A stretch of 64,000 bases of DNA from Bacillota bacterium. GTDB lineage: Bacteria; Bacillota; Proteinivoracia; UBA4975. This document shows, piece by piece, positions 52,329-64,000 of the stretch (position 1 is the stretch's first letter; each line of letters begins with the position of its first letter). Both the position numbers and the translations under genes were made by a program. The stretch covers positions 1 through 64,000 of the forward strand of contig JAAYIH010000027.1 of assembly GCA_012523545.1 (NCBI GenBank), read 5' to 3'. The notes beneath the pieces are model-generated. The model saw nothing but the letters and a program-made list of their open reading frames with translations, was not told the origin of the DNA and made no database searches.

Positions 52329-52750
52329 GCAGCGTGGACGAGGTTGCCGTATTGCAACGTCGCTTGATATCCCAAGCGGCTGCGGCCTCTTCCGTTCTGG
52401 CCGGGCTGGCCCTGCTGTCCGGGCGCAGGCCGGAAGCATGGGGTGTGCTGCTGGGGACTGTGGTGGCCATCTTCAATTTTTCTTTGCTGGCCCGGAGCAT
52501 CCGCAGCCTTTTTGCCGTCCATCCCCGGGCGGCGAGGGTCAAAGGCAGCGTGAGCTATATAGGCCGCTACCTGCTGACGGCGTCGGTGCTTTATTATGCC
52601 TTTACGTCTCCTTTTCTCAATATGTACGCTGTGCTGGTCGGCCTGCTGATGATTAAGGTGCTGATCCTGGGAAAGGCGGCGCTGACCTACTGCAAAGAAC
52701 GGGCGGCTGAGTTTCTAAATTCCGCCCATGGGGAAAGAGGTGATAAGTAA
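52325..52750 (+). CDS. atpI: ATP synthase subunit I-like protein
   Basis: Four-TM protein upstream of atpB (LLGTVVAIFNFSLLARSI); GTG start at 52325 or 52334. Confidence 0.7.
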   Translation: MSSVDEVAVLQRRLISQAAAASSVLAGLALLSGRRPEAWGVLLGTVVAIFNFSLLARSIRSLFAVHPRAARVKGSVSYIGRYLLTASVLYYAFTSPFLNMYAVLVGLLMIKVLILGKAALTYCKERAAEFLNSAHGERGDK

Positions 52751-53414
52751 CGTGGAGGCAATTCTGGAGGGCCCGCGCACGGAGTTTACCATATTTGGCT
52801 TGCCCATCACCGAATCGGTGGTCAATACCTGGCTGGTCATGGCTGTGCTGATAATTTTGGCGCTGATCTTCCGGCGAAACCTGCAGGTTTACCCCGACAA
52901 GCGTCAAAATGTCGTCGAGGCAATTGTGGAAGCCGTGTCTGGGCTCGTAAATACGACCATGGGTCAGAAAAACAAAGGCTTTATGCCGTACATAGGCACT
53001 TTGTTTTTTCTGCTGTTATTTTCCAACCTGCTGGGTATCTTTGGGTTGCGTCCGCCCACAGCAGATTTTAGCGTTACCATCGCCTATGGAATAGTAACCT
53101 TTTTCTGTATACATTATTTTGCCATCAAGGCAAAGGGTTGGTCTTACATCAAGGGGATGGGAGAACCCTTTATTTTTCTTCTGCCCATGAACCTGATCGG
53201 TGAAGTCGCTAAGCCCTTTTCCCTGGGCATGCGTTTGTACGGCAACCTCCTGGGCGGCTCGGTGATAATGGCCATGATTTCCGGAGCGGTAGCCCTGTTC
53301 GTTCCGGCAGTGGCCAGCATTTACTTTGACCTTTTCTCTGGCATCCTGCAGTCCTTTATTTTTGTCATGCTCACCATGGTGTTCATCACCCTGGCCAAAG
53401 ACGATGATGAGTAA
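52728..53414 (+). CDS. atpB: F-type ATP synthase subunit a
   Basis: PMNLIGEVAKPFSLGMRLYGNLLGGSVI with the conserved Arg. Confidence 0.93.
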   Translation: MGKEVISNVEAILEGPRTEFTIFGLPITESVVNTWLVMAVLIILALIFRRNLQVYPDKRQNVVEAIVEAVSGLVNTTMGQKNKGFMPYIGTLFFLLLFSNLLGIFGLRPPTADFSVTIAYGIVTFFCIHYFAIKAKGWSYIKGMGEPFIFLLPMNLIGEVAKPFSLGMRLYGNLLGGSVIMAMISGAVALFVPAVASIYFDLFSGILQSFIFVMLTMVFITLAKDDDE

Positions 53415-53420
53415 AACTAA

Positions 53421-53699
<279 letters not shown>

Positions 53700-53706
53700 C
53701 TGCAGG

Positions 53707-53736
53707 GATGGGGAATGGGGAAACCCATTTCCCATC
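53707..53736 (+). repeat. 13-bp stem with GAAA tetraloop between atpE and atpF
   Basis: GATGGGGAATGGG-GAAA-CCCATTTCCCATC; 13 pairs, one G-U; no T-tract downstream. Confidence 0.8.
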
Positions 53737-53764
53737 TTCCATTACTCCGGAAGGAGGAACAACA

Positions 53765-54268
53765 TTGCTGGACATACTTCCTACGACTTTCATATTTACA
53801 ATAATAAACCTGATTACCCTGTTCCTTATCCTGCGCTTCCTTTTCTTCAAACCGGTGGGAGATTTTCTGGAAAAGCGCCGCCAAAAAATTCATGACGACC
53901 TGAACAATGCGCGGCGGGAGCGGGAAGAGGCCGCAAGACTCTTGGATGAGCACCGGGCCATGCTGGCCCAGGCCAAGGCAGAGGCCGCAAGGGTTGTGGA
54001 GGCTGCCCTGGCCAAGGCCGAAGAGCACCGGGAAGAGTTGATTGCCAAAGCCAACGCCGAAGCAGCGGCTATCCTGGAGCGCGCCAAAGCGGAAATCCGC
54101 CAGGAGCAGGCCAAGGCAGTGGAGCAGTTGCGCACCCAAATTGCCTCGCTTTCGGTGGCGGCGGCGGAAAAACTGCTGGCCCGTTCCATAACCGCGGCGG
54201 ATCAGGACAAGATTTTTGAACAGGTCCTGGAGGAGCTGGATTCGGCTTATGAAAAGTACAGCAGCTAA
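53765..54268 (+). CDS. atpF: F-type ATP synthase subunit b
   Basis: Single TM then long charged helix (RREREEAARLLDEHRAMLAQAKAEAARVVEAA); TTG start behind GGAAGGAGG. Confidence 0.92.
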   Translation: MLDILPTTFIFTIINLITLFLILRFLFFKPVGDFLEKRRQKIHDDLNNARREREEAARLLDEHRAMLAQAKAEAARVVEAALAKAEEHREELIAKANAEAAAILERAKAEIRQEQAKAVEQLRTQIASLSVAAAEKLLARSITAADQDKIFEQVLEELDSAYEKYSS

Positions 54269-54803
54269 ACGCTATGCCGAAGCCCTGCATGCCCTCGCCC
54301 GGAGCAATATGCGCAGCCGGGAATTTCTCGAACAACTGGAAGCCATGGCCGCAGTTTGGCGGGATAACGCAGAGCTCAGGGTACTGTTGACAAGCCCCCG
54401 GGTCAGCCTGGACAATAAGCGCCGGGTATTGGCGGCGGTGGCCGACGGCCTCGGATTTGAGTCTTACCTGGTCAACCTGCTCAACCTGATGCTGGACAAA
54501 GGAAGGATTCAAATGATCCCCGCCCTGACGGAAGAATTCCGTAATCTTGACGACCAGGCATCCGGCCGTGTCCGGGCCCGTTGCCAGTCCGCCCGTCCCC
54601 TTACCGAAGCGCAGATGGAGGCCTTGCGGGCCAAGCTCATTAAAATAACCGGCGCCCGGGATGTCATCGTTGATCTGAAAATTGAGCCCCGGCTGTTGGC
54701 GGGTTTTGTCGCCAACATCGACGGCAAGATTATAGACGGCAGCCTCAAGGGCCGCCTGGAGCGCCTGAAGCGTTCCCTGGTCCAGAAAGAGCAAGAGAGG
54801 TGA
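54249..54803 (+). CDS. atpH: F-type ATP synthase subunit delta
   Basis: AAKRYAEALHALA; GFVANIDGKIIDGSLKGRLERLKRSL. Confidence 0.92.
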   Translation: MKSTAAKRYAEALHALARSNMRSREFLEQLEAMAAVWRDNAELRVLLTSPRVSLDNKRRVLAAVADGLGFESYLVNLLNLMLDKGRIQMIPALTEEFRNLDDQASGRVRARCQSARPLTEAQMEALRAKLIKITGARDVIVDLKIEPRLLAGFVANIDGKIIDGSLKGRLERLKRSLVQKEQER

Positions 54804-54809
54804 CAAGCG

Positions 54810-56318
54810 GTGCAAATCAGACCGGAGGAAATAAGCAGTATTATACGAAAGCAAATTGAAGGCTATCGCGCTGATATCGATATCACGGAAATGGGAACGG
54901 TGGTCTACGTCGGCGACGGCATCGCCCGCATCCACGGACTGCAGAAGGCCATGGCCGGCGAGCTCCTGGAGTTCCCCAACTCTGTTTACGGCATGGTCCT
55001 CAACCTGGAAGAGGACAATGTCGGCGCCGTTATTCTCGGCGATTATACCGGCGTAAAAGAGGGCGATACCGTCAAGCGGACGGGCCGGATCGCCCAGGTG
55101 CCGGTGGGGCAAGGGCTGATCGGGCGCGTAGTCAACGCCCTGGGCCAGCCCGTGGACGGCAAGGGACCCATCGAAGCGGAAGCCTATCGCAACATTGAGA
55201 GTCCCGCCCCCGGAGTGACCCAGAGGCGGCCGGTGCACGAAGCCCTGCAGACCGGCATAAAAGCCCTGGACTCCATGATCCCCATCGGCCGGGGACAGCG
55301 GGAACTGATCATCGGCGACCGCAGCACCGGCAAGACGGCGTTGGCCATAGATGCCATCATCAATCAGCGGGATTCGGACGTCTACTGCATTTATGTGGCC
55401 ATAGGCCAGAAGAACTCCACCGTGGCCGCAGTGGTGGACGTTTTGCGCAAAGCCGGCGCCATGGATTACACCACCGTGGTGGTGGCCACAGCCAGCGAGC
55501 CTGCGCCCATGCTGTACATTGCGCCTTATGCCGGTTGCGCCATGGGCGAGCACTTCATGTACAACGGCAAGCACGTCCTGGTGGTTTACGACGACCTGTC
55601 CAAGCATGCCGTGGCATACAGGGAAATGTCCCTGTTGCTGAGACGCCCGCCCGGCCGGGAAGCTTACCCCGGCGACGTCTTCTACCTGCATTCCCGCCTG
55701 CTGGAGCGGGCGGCCAAGCTGGACGACGCCTGGGGAGGAGGTTCCCTGACGGCGTTGCCCATCATCGAAACCCAGGCCGGAGACATCGCGGCTTACATCC
55801 CCACCAACGTCATTTCCATTACCGACGGCCAGATTTTCCTGGAAACCGACCTCTTCTTTGCCGGAATTCGGCCTGCCGTCAACGTGGGCATCTCGGTATC
55901 CCGGGTAGGGGGCAGCGCCCAGATTAAAGCCATGCGCAAAGTGGCCGGCCGCTTGCGCCTCGACCTGGCCCAGTTCCGGGAGCTGGAGGCTTTTGCCCAG
56001 TTTGGCACCGATCTGGATAAGACCACTCAGGCGCGAATTAACCGGGGCCGGCGCGTATCGGAGATCCTCAAACAGGGGCAGTACGCTCCCCTGCCGGTGG
56101 CCAAGCAGGTGATGATTATTTACACCGCCGTCAACGGATACCTGGATGATATTGAGCTGGACCGCATTGCCAGGTTCGAACAGGAATTTTATCGCTTCCT
56201 GGACCAGCATTATCCCCATCTGGCTGCCGATATCGAGAAAACCGGCGACCTCAGCGAAGAAACCGAAGCCGCCCTCAAGCAGGCGATACAGGAATTCAAA
56301 GAGCAGTTCGTGGCCTAG
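54810..56318 (+). CDS. atpA: F-type ATP synthase subunit alpha
   Basis: [19 protein letters not shown]-loop; standard alpha motifs. Confidence 0.97.
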   Translation: MQIRPEEISSIIRKQIEGYRADIDITEMGTVVYVGDGIARIHGLQKAMAGELLEFPNSVYGMVLNLEEDNVGAVILGDYTGVKEGDTVKRTGRIAQVPVGQGLIGRVVNALGQPVDGKGPIEAEAYRNIESPAPGVTQRRPVHEALQTGIKALDSMIPIGRGQRELIIGDRSTGKTALAIDAIINQRDSDVYCIYVAIGQKNSTVAAVVDVLRKAGAMDYTTVVVATASEPAPMLYIAPYAGCAMGEHFMYNGKHVLVVYDDLSKHAVAYREMSLLLRRPPGREAYPGDVFYLHSRLLERAAKLDDAWGGGSLTALPIIETQAGDIAAYIPTNVISITDGQIFLETDLFFAGIRPAVNVGISVSRVGGSAQIKAMRKVAGRLRLDLAQFRELEAFAQFGTDLDKTTQARINRGRRVSEILKQGQYAPLPVAKQVMIIYTAVNGYLDDIELDRIARFEQEFYRFLDQHYPHLAADIEKTGDLSEETEAALKQAIQEFKEQFVA

Positions 56319-56329
56319 GGGGTGCCGAC

Positions 56330-58580
<2,251 letters not shown>

Positions 58581-58592
58581 GGGGTCGTAATA

Positions 58593-59003
58593 ATGAGCGA
58601 CAGGACCTTCGACTTGACGGTGGTCACTCCCGAACGCCAGGTGTTTCAGGGGCCCGTCGCCATGGTCATAGTGCGCACCGTGGACGGGGAGATTGGTGTC
58701 CTGCCGGGACACGCTCCCCTGGTGGCGCCCCTGGCCATTGGCCCGATGACCATCAAAACACCTGCCGGTGAACGCAAAGCGGCAGTAAACGGCGGCTTCA
58801 TCGAAGTCACGCCCCGGCAAGTGACCATCCTTACTGAAGCAGCCGAAATGGCTGAAGAAATCGACGTCCGCCGGGCCGAAGAGGCCAAAAAGCGGGCCCT
58901 GGCCCGGCTGGAAAAGAAACGAGCGGACATCGATTATGCCCGTGCCCAGGCCGCCTTGCAACGAGCCATAGTGCGCCTGAAGGTGGCGGGACGTGAGGGG
59001 TAA
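58593..59003 (+). CDS. atpC: F-type ATP synthase subunit epsilon
   Basis: FDLTVVTPERQVFQGPVAMV, GEIGVLPGHAPLVAPL. Confidence 0.94.
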   Translation: MSDRTFDLTVVTPERQVFQGPVAMVIVRTVDGEIGVLPGHAPLVAPLAIGPMTIKTPAGERKAAVNGGFIEVTPRQVTILTEAAEMAEEIDVRRAEEAKKRALARLEKKRADIDYARAQAALQRAIVRLKVAGREG

Positions 59004-59565
59004 CAAATTTACCGAGAAATCCCTGTTGGAACAAAAAGTGCTGACGGGGCTCCACGGCGCTCCTCAGCTCAAACGGGAGGAGCGGCAGCGCTATTTGGGT
59101 CAGTTCCGCGAACGGGTCATCAAAGTTCTCACCGTCGAGCAAATCAACGAACCCGGAATCTATGAAGAAATCCGCGCGGCCATGGCTCATCCCAAAGCGC
59201 GCAAACTGCTGATCAGCAGCAGGGCCGATTTGGCAGAGGCGGCCGAGTATATTCGCCTGGCCCGGCAGCACAACCTTTCTTTCACTGTTGTCAACCTCCC
59301 GGAATACAAGGGACCGATAGGCCTGGTTGTGGCCGCCGATGAAGCTGTGGATGTGGAGGACATCGCCGTTCCCGACAGAACGGAACGGTTGCTGGCAGCG
59401 GGCGTGCCCCTGGAAGTCATACACTCCCGGGGGCAGCCCCTGTGCAGGGAATGCATGGAATTGCTGCGGCGGGCCGATCCGGCCGAGGTTAAGAATTACC
59501 GCAAACTGACTTTTCTGGACCGCCTGTTGGGCCACCGCTGCCCGTGCTTCAAAAGCAAGAGCTAA
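58993..59565 (+). CDS. YueI-like DUF1694 family protein
   Basis: LEQKVLTGLHGAPQLKREERQRYLGQFRERVIKVLT; overlaps atpC end. Confidence 0.75.
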   Translation: MRGNKFTEKSLLEQKVLTGLHGAPQLKREERQRYLGQFRERVIKVLTVEQINEPGIYEEIRAAMAHPKARKLLISSRADLAEAAEYIRLARQHNLSFTVVNLPEYKGPIGLVVAADEAVDVEDIAVPDRTERLLAAGVPLEVIHSRGQPLCRECMELLRRADPAEVKNYRKLTFLDRLLGHRCPCFKSKS

Positions 59566-59567
59566 TC

Positions 59568-59590
59568 AGGATCCTGAGATCCTGTTTTTT
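59568..59590 (+). terminator. Rho-independent terminator
   Basis: AGGATC-CTGA-GATCCT followed by G then T-run. Confidence 0.82.
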
Positions 59591-59655
59591 TGTGGCCCGG
59601 GGAATATAATGGCAAAAATGTGTCAACCCTTATTAACGAAAGGGAGGGGTGACAC

Positions 59656-60408
59656 ATGAAAAAACTGACGGCAATCATGCTGGTTATTTTGGTGCTTACC
59701 GGCTGGTATCTGAAAAGGGAAGAAACGGGCCCGGTCGCCGAAGACCTTTCCGACATCCAGTTGCTCAGCGCAGCTTTTGCCGCCACCGGAGCGGTGGCGG
59801 ATGCGGCAGAAATCAGCGCCTGGGCTGTTGTGGCCCCCAGCCATTACACGCCGCGCCAGGCCGAAGCGGCGGTGGAAACCATGGCGGAAGCCTTTGAGCT
59901 CAACAGGCTGGAATACAACGTTCAGTTGCGTTCCACCGGCCATTACGGATATGCATTGCTGGACTACGAGCTGTCCGATACCGTCCACCTGCGCATCCAG
60001 GTCCAGTCCCTGGATACCGAAACCATTGCCTGTATTGAAATAAGGCAGACAGTGCACCGGGGACTGGAGACCATGCACCGGCAGACGCTGCAAGCTTTTG
60101 CCGCCCTGGGCATAGCGGCCGAGGAAGTTAAAATTACCTCTTGTCTGGAGGGCCATGTCAATGCTAGACTAAGAGACAGTGACAAGCTTAACCTGGTTTA
60201 CTCTGCATTCAATGCAGTGGATGCCGCCTATCAGGAAGGCGTAAATGCCAACGGGGTTGCCGTTTGGAGCGGCTGGTCTCCCCGGTTCGCCCAGTCGGTA
60301 CATACCGGCATTGGCGAGGTCAACTTTGGCGTGGCTTTACGCCGGCAAAAAGACAGCAACCGGACGGTGGTGCGCATTGCCACGCCGGTATTGCCGGGAA
60401 GTTTTTAA
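59656..60408 (+). CDS. YwmB-like (TATA-box-binding-like) protein
   Basis: Position immediately before murA-spoIID as in Bacillus; YwmB-type sequence with N-terminal TM. Confidence 0.7.
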   Translation: MKKLTAIMLVILVLTGWYLKREETGPVAEDLSDIQLLSAAFAATGAVADAAEISAWAVVAPSHYTPRQAEAAVETMAEAFELNRLEYNVQLRSTGHYGYALLDYELSDTVHLRIQVQSLDTETIACIEIRQTVHRGLETMHRQTLQAFAALGIAAEEVKITSCLEGHVNARLRDSDKLNLVYSAFNAVDAAYQEGVNANGVAVWSGWSPRFAQSVHTGIGEVNFGVALRRQKDSNRTVVRIATPVLPGSF

Positions 60409-60443
60409 AACAGGACTGGCCCTGCCCCATGGGAGGAAATAGC

Positions 60444-61694
60444 ATGGAGAAAATATACATTCGGGGCGGAAACGCCCTGAAGGGGACTGTAAAAATTGAC
60501 GGTGCAAAAAATGCAGCTTTGCCGGTTCTGGCCGCCTCGCTGCTTACCGACGGCATTACCGCCATCGAAGGGGTCCCTCCCTTAAACGATGTCCAAACCA
60601 TTTGCATGTTGCTGGAGCGGCTGGGGGCAGGGGTAAGCTGGCAGGGCCAGGGGCAGTTGCAGATCGACGCCAGTACGCTGAAGACTCACGAGACTCCGTA
60701 CGAATTGGTGCGGAAAATGCGGGCGTCCATACTGGTTATGGGACCGCTGCTGGCGCGCCTGGGCAGAGCCAAAGTGTCGCTGCCGGGCGGCTGCAACATC
60801 GGAACCAGGCCCATCGACCTGCACTTAAAAGGCTTTATGGCCCTGGGGGCGGAAGTAATTATGGGGCACGGTTACATTGAAGCGGTGGCCCCCCGCCTTA
60901 CCGGAGGCAGGATTTATCTGGACTTTCCCAGCGTCGGCGCTACCGAAAACATCATGATGGCCGCCACCCTGGCGCGGGGGACGACCATAATTGAAAATGC
61001 CGCCGCAGAGCCGGAAATCGTCGACCTGGCCAACTATCTTAACGCCGCCGGGGCGCAGGTGCGCGGGGCCGGGACCAGCCTCATCCGCATCACCGGCGTC
61101 GACGCCCTCAAGGGTACCCGCCACACCGTCATTCCCGATCGCATTGAGGCGGGAACCTTTATTGCCGCTGCGGCCATAACCGGCGGTCAGGTCCTGATCA
61201 AAAACGCCCTGGCCGACCATCTCAAACCAGTGATTGCCAAATTTGAAGAGGTGGGCGTCAAAATACTGGAGCGGGAAGACGGAATGCTGGTCATCGGCAG
61301 CGACTCCCTTTCCGCCACCGACATCAAGACTTTGCCCTACCCGGGTTTCCCGACGGATATGCAGGCCCAGGCCATGGCCGTGCTCACCATCGCCCGGGGT
61401 ACCAGTGTCATAACTGAAACCATTTTTGAGAATCGCTTTATGCATGTGGATGAACTCAAACGCATGAATGCCAGGATTAAGATCGAAGGACGCAGCGCCG
61501 TCATCGAAGGGGTGCCGGCGCTCACCGGCGCACCGGTAAATGCCACGGATTTGCGGGCCGGCGCGGCTCTGGTTTTGGCCGGCCTGGCCGCCGAAGGCAT
61601 TACGGAAGTGGGCAATGTCTACCACATAGACCGCGGTTATCATAATTTGGTGGGCAAGTTAAAAAACTTGGGTGCAGATATCTGGATACGCTGA
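60444..61694 (+). CDS. murA: UDP-N-acetylglucosamine 1-carboxyvinyltransferase (MurA paralog 2)
   Basis: [34 protein letters not shown] with catalytic Cys, FPTDMQAQ. Confidence 0.93.
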   Translation: MEKIYIRGGNALKGTVKIDGAKNAALPVLAASLLTDGITAIEGVPPLNDVQTICMLLERLGAGVSWQGQGQLQIDASTLKTHETPYELVRKMRASILVMGPLLARLGRAKVSLPGGCNIGTRPIDLHLKGFMALGAEVIMGHGYIEAVAPRLTGGRIYLDFPSVGATENIMMAATLARGTTIIENAAAEPEIVDLANYLNAAGAQVRGAGTSLIRITGVDALKGTRHTVIPDRIEAGTFIAAAAITGGQVLIKNALADHLKPVIAKFEEVGVKILEREDGMLVIGSDSLSATDIKTLPYPGFPTDMQAQAMAVLTIARGTSVITETIFENRFMHVDELKRMNARIKIEGRSAVIEGVPALTGAPVNATDLRAGAALVLAGLAAEGITEVGNVYHIDRGYHNLVGKLKNLGADIWIR

Positions 61695-61698
61695 GCAT

Positions 61699-61720
61699 GC
61701 CGCCGCAGGGCGGCTTTTTT
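61699..61720 (+). terminator. Rho-independent terminator
   Basis: GCCGCC-GCAG-GGCGGC followed by TTTTTT. Confidence 0.88.
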
Positions 61721-61728
61721 GTGTACAA

Positions 61729-61758
61729 GTCTAGATTGCCTGTCCCCGGCATATACAT
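61729..61758 (+). promoter_or_regulatory. Putative sigmaE-type promoter of spoIID
   Basis: GTCTAGA - 14 bp - CATATACAT, same layout as the element before spoIIID. Confidence 0.5.
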
Positions 61759-61778
61759 AGCGCCGAGGGGGGAAAACG

Positions 61779-62744
61779 GTGCGGGTACTAAAGAAGATAG
61801 TCTTCACCCTAACGGCAATGCTGCTTTTGTTAATTGTTTTGCCGGCGCTGACTGTGTGGAGCTGCAGGCGCGGCCTGCCGCCGGCCGGAGAAAAAACGGA
61901 GCGGATAACGACAAAGGTGTGGAACCACCGGACTCAGGAACTAATGGCGTTGCCCCTGGGGGAATACCTGGCCGGAGTGGTGGCGGCGGAAATGCCGGCC
62001 CAATTTCATCAGGAAGCGTTGCGGGCCCAGGCCATTGTGGCCAGGACCTACGCCCTTGCCCGCCTGCGAAGCGGCGGCGGCCCGGGGTGCGACCGGCATC
62101 CCGACGCCGACGTGTGCACCGACAGCACCCACTGCCAGGCCTGGATTAGCCAGGAACAGGCCTATTCCCAATGGCCTTTCTTCCGGCAAAGGGTGTACTG
62201 GAACAAGATCTGGCGGGCCGTTACGGAAACCGGCGGGCAAGTCATTACCCACCAGGGCAGGCTGATTGACGCCGTCTTCCATTCCACCTGCGGCGGCAGC
62301 ACCGAGAACTCGGAAGATGTCTGGACCAACGCCGTGCCCTATCTCAGGGCGGTGGCATGTCCTTATTGCTCCCATTCGCCGCGGCTGACGGAAACGGTAC
62401 GGCTGAAACGGGAAGATGTGGCTGCCCGGCTGGAAGTGGAACCGGCGGTCCTGCGCCTGCAGGTGCTCCGCAGCACCCCCAGCGGGCGCATCATTGACGT
62501 CGACGTGGGCGGCAAAGTTATGCGGGGACTGGAATTTCGCACCAGCCTCGGCCTGCGGTCCAGCAAAGTGTCCTGGCTGGAAGAGAACGGAACCTTTTCC
62601 TTCACTACCATGGGTTATGGCCATGCTGTGGGCATGTGCCAATACGGCGCCGACGGCATGGCCCGGCTGGGGCATTCTGCCGAGGAAATAATTGAGCATT
62701 ACTTTACCGGCGTCTCGGTGCAAAGGGTGCGGTGGGAAGAATAA
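61779..62744 (+). CDS. spoIID: Stage II sporulation protein D
   Basis: LGEYLAGVVAAEMPAQFHQEALRAQAIVARTYALARL; GYGHAVGMCQYGADGMA. Confidence 0.93.
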   Translation: MRVLKKIVFTLTAMLLLLIVLPALTVWSCRRGLPPAGEKTERITTKVWNHRTQELMALPLGEYLAGVVAAEMPAQFHQEALRAQAIVARTYALARLRSGGGPGCDRHPDADVCTDSTHCQAWISQEQAYSQWPFFRQRVYWNKIWRAVTETGGQVITHQGRLIDAVFHSTCGGSTENSEDVWTNAVPYLRAVACPYCSHSPRLTETVRLKREDVAARLEVEPAVLRLQVLRSTPSGRIIDVDVGGKVMRGLEFRTSLGLRSSKVSWLEENGTFSFTTMGYGHAVGMCQYGADGMARLGHSAEEIIEHYFTGVSVQRVRWEE

Positions 62745-62787
62745 TACAGCCTGTCCGGGGCAGAATATGCCTCGAGGTGATAGGCAA

Positions 62788-63492
62788 GTGAAGAAGCTGA
62801 AAAGCAGTGTAAAGACAATGGTCGGCAAGCTCGCAAATACGGCGGCGAAGCTGAAAAGGACAGCCAGCGCTCACTGGCGTTCTCTGTCCCCGGGCTTGCG
62901 TTATGCGCTGGTGTACTCTCTTTGCGCCCTGTGTATTTCGGGCCTGGCGTGGTGGCAGTTGCGGCCGGAGCCCGGTTACGTCTTTGTCCCTGGCCCTAAC
63001 GGGGAACAGGAAGAACATCAACACCCCCATGAGCAGGATCCGGGCGAGGAAGTCCCGGCAGAGGAAACGGCCTTTGTGCCCGAACGGGGGGACAAACTGC
63101 TGCTGCCCCTGGAAGGCGAGATATTGGCGGCGCCGGGTGATGGCTTTCAGCCTGCCCCCGGGACGTACTGGACGCTGGCCGGGCTGCACATCGACGGGCT
63201 GGCAGGGGATGCCGTGGCGGCAGCCCTGAGCGGAACGGTGACCAAGGTCGTACATCCCGACATTCAAGAGTCGGGTAAAGTGGAAATCGCCCATGGCGAT
63301 TGGATCACGGTGTACGTCAACCTGGACAACATCTGCGTAACCGTCGGGCAAAGGGTAACAGCAGGGCAGAAGATTGGCGAACTGGCCCCCAAGCCCTGGG
63401 GGAATTACGCCGGTGACTTTTTGGAATTTGAATTGTGGGGGCCCGACGGGGAAGCCCATGACCCCAGGGATTACGTCGGGGCAGAGCAATGA
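62788..63492 (+). CDS. M23/LytM-like membrane protein, SpoIIQ-like, catalytic motifs degenerate
   Basis: N-terminal TM; LytM-like fold region (ALSGTVTKVVH...VTAGQKIGELA) between spoIID and spoIIID; GTG start behind GAGGTGA. Confidence 0.75.
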   Translation: MKKLKSSVKTMVGKLANTAAKLKRTASAHWRSLSPGLRYALVYSLCALCISGLAWWQLRPEPGYVFVPGPNGEQEEHQHPHEQDPGEEVPAEETAFVPERGDKLLLPLEGEILAAPGDGFQPAPGTYWTLAGLHIDGLAGDAVAAALSGTVTKVVHPDIQESGKVEIAHGDWITVYVNLDNICVTVGQRVTAGQKIGELAPKPWGNYAGDFLEFELWGPDGEAHDPRDYVGAEQ

Positions 63493-63513
63493 CCGCAATT
63501 GGTTGCCAGAAAG

Positions 63514-63543
63514 GTCTAACACCTTCAGGGGGGACATATAAAT
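63514..63543 (+). promoter_or_regulatory. Putative sigmaE-type promoter of spoIIID
   Basis: GTCTAAC - 14 bp - CATATAAAT. Confidence 0.5.
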
Positions 63544-63574
63544 TGAACAGTATAAAGGTTAGGAGGGCAGCGGA

Positions 63575-63838
63575 GTGAATGATTATATCTGGCAACGGGT
63601 TATCGACATTGCCAACCACGTTCTCAATACCGGCGATACCGTGCGGGCAGTGGCGGAAGCCTTTGGGGTGAGCAAGAGTACGGTGCACAAAGACTTGACG
63701 GAACGCCTCTGCCAGATCAACCCCGCGCTGGCGCAACAAGTCAGGCAGATCCTGGAGACAAACAAGGCCGAACGGCACCTGCGCGGCGGGGAAGCGACCA
63801 GAAGAAAGTACCGGGAAAAGCGGGAAAAGGTTGGCTAA
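63575..63838 (+). CDS. spoIIID: Sporulation transcriptional regulator SpoIIID
   Basis: VRAVAEAFGVSKSTVHKDLTERL HTH; synteny with spoIID and mbl. Confidence 0.93.
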   Translation: MNDYIWQRVIDIANHVLNTGDTVRAVAEAFGVSKSTVHKDLTERLCQINPALAQQVRQILETNKAERHLRGGEATRRKYREKREKVG

Positions 63839-63915
63839 ATAAAGGAGTTTCTTCCGCCCTTGTAGAATATTATTCCAGTGCTTTCAGCGGCAGTCGCGGC
63901 AAAGGAGGAGTATTT

Positions 63916-64000
63916 GTGATTAGCCTATCTAGGGACATTGGCATCGACCTGGGAACCGCAACAGTACTGATTTACATTAAAGGCAAGGGCATTGTCCTGC
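63916..64000 (+). CDS. MreB/Mbl-like rod shape-determining protein, 3' truncated by window edge
   Basis: GTG start; ISLSRDIGIDLGTATVLIYIKGKGIVL. Confidence 0.85.
   Translation, partial: MISLSRDIGIDLGTATVLIYIKGKGIVL

Noticed and set aside
54069-56219. 716-aa minus-strand ORF antisense to atpF-atpH-atpA
   Set aside because: Sits opposite well-supported ATP synthase genes; long open antisense frames are expected in this GC-rich codon usage and the translation has no recognisable family motifs.

Overview
This 64 kb window is a gene-dense, almost entirely plus-strand chromosomal segment from an endospore-forming Firmicute, probably a clostridial/Peptococcaceae-like lineage; that assignment is inferred from gene order and protein families. 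I saw no tRNA, rRNA, CRISPR array or insertion sequence. In order it carries: a walRKHI-murA-walJ-htrA block; a JAMM-DinG fusion helicase; a class A PBP; a polyamine module (pyruvoyl arginine decarboxylase, speE, speB); a sigma54 enhancer-binding regulator followed by a lysine-fermentation cluster (kdd, kamA, kamB, kamC, kamD, kamE, then kal and kce, interrupted by pyrG and a Spo0F-like gene); fba, fsa, glpX; tdk, DUF1385, prfA, prmC, sigG, spoIIR; rrf2, iscS, iscU; a Na/Pi-PhoU transporter; fur; mntP; an LMW-PTP/RpiB fusion; glyA, upp, comEB; an FtsA-like protein with C-terminal repeats; a complete F1Fo ATP synthase operon with a Na+-type c-subunit signature; and a ywmB-murA-spoIID-spoIIQ-like-spoIIID-mbl block. 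The most interesting signals are: a sigma54 -24/-12 promoter embedded in the last codons of the regulator gene ahead of the lysine operon; the split lysine cluster with a separate sigmaA promoter before pyrG; the JAMM-DinG and PTP-RpiB fusions; the FtsA-like repeat protein; the hairpin between atpE and atpF; and matched sigmaE-like promoters before spoIID and spoIIID. All calls come from reading the sequence and from family knowledge; no database search was run.
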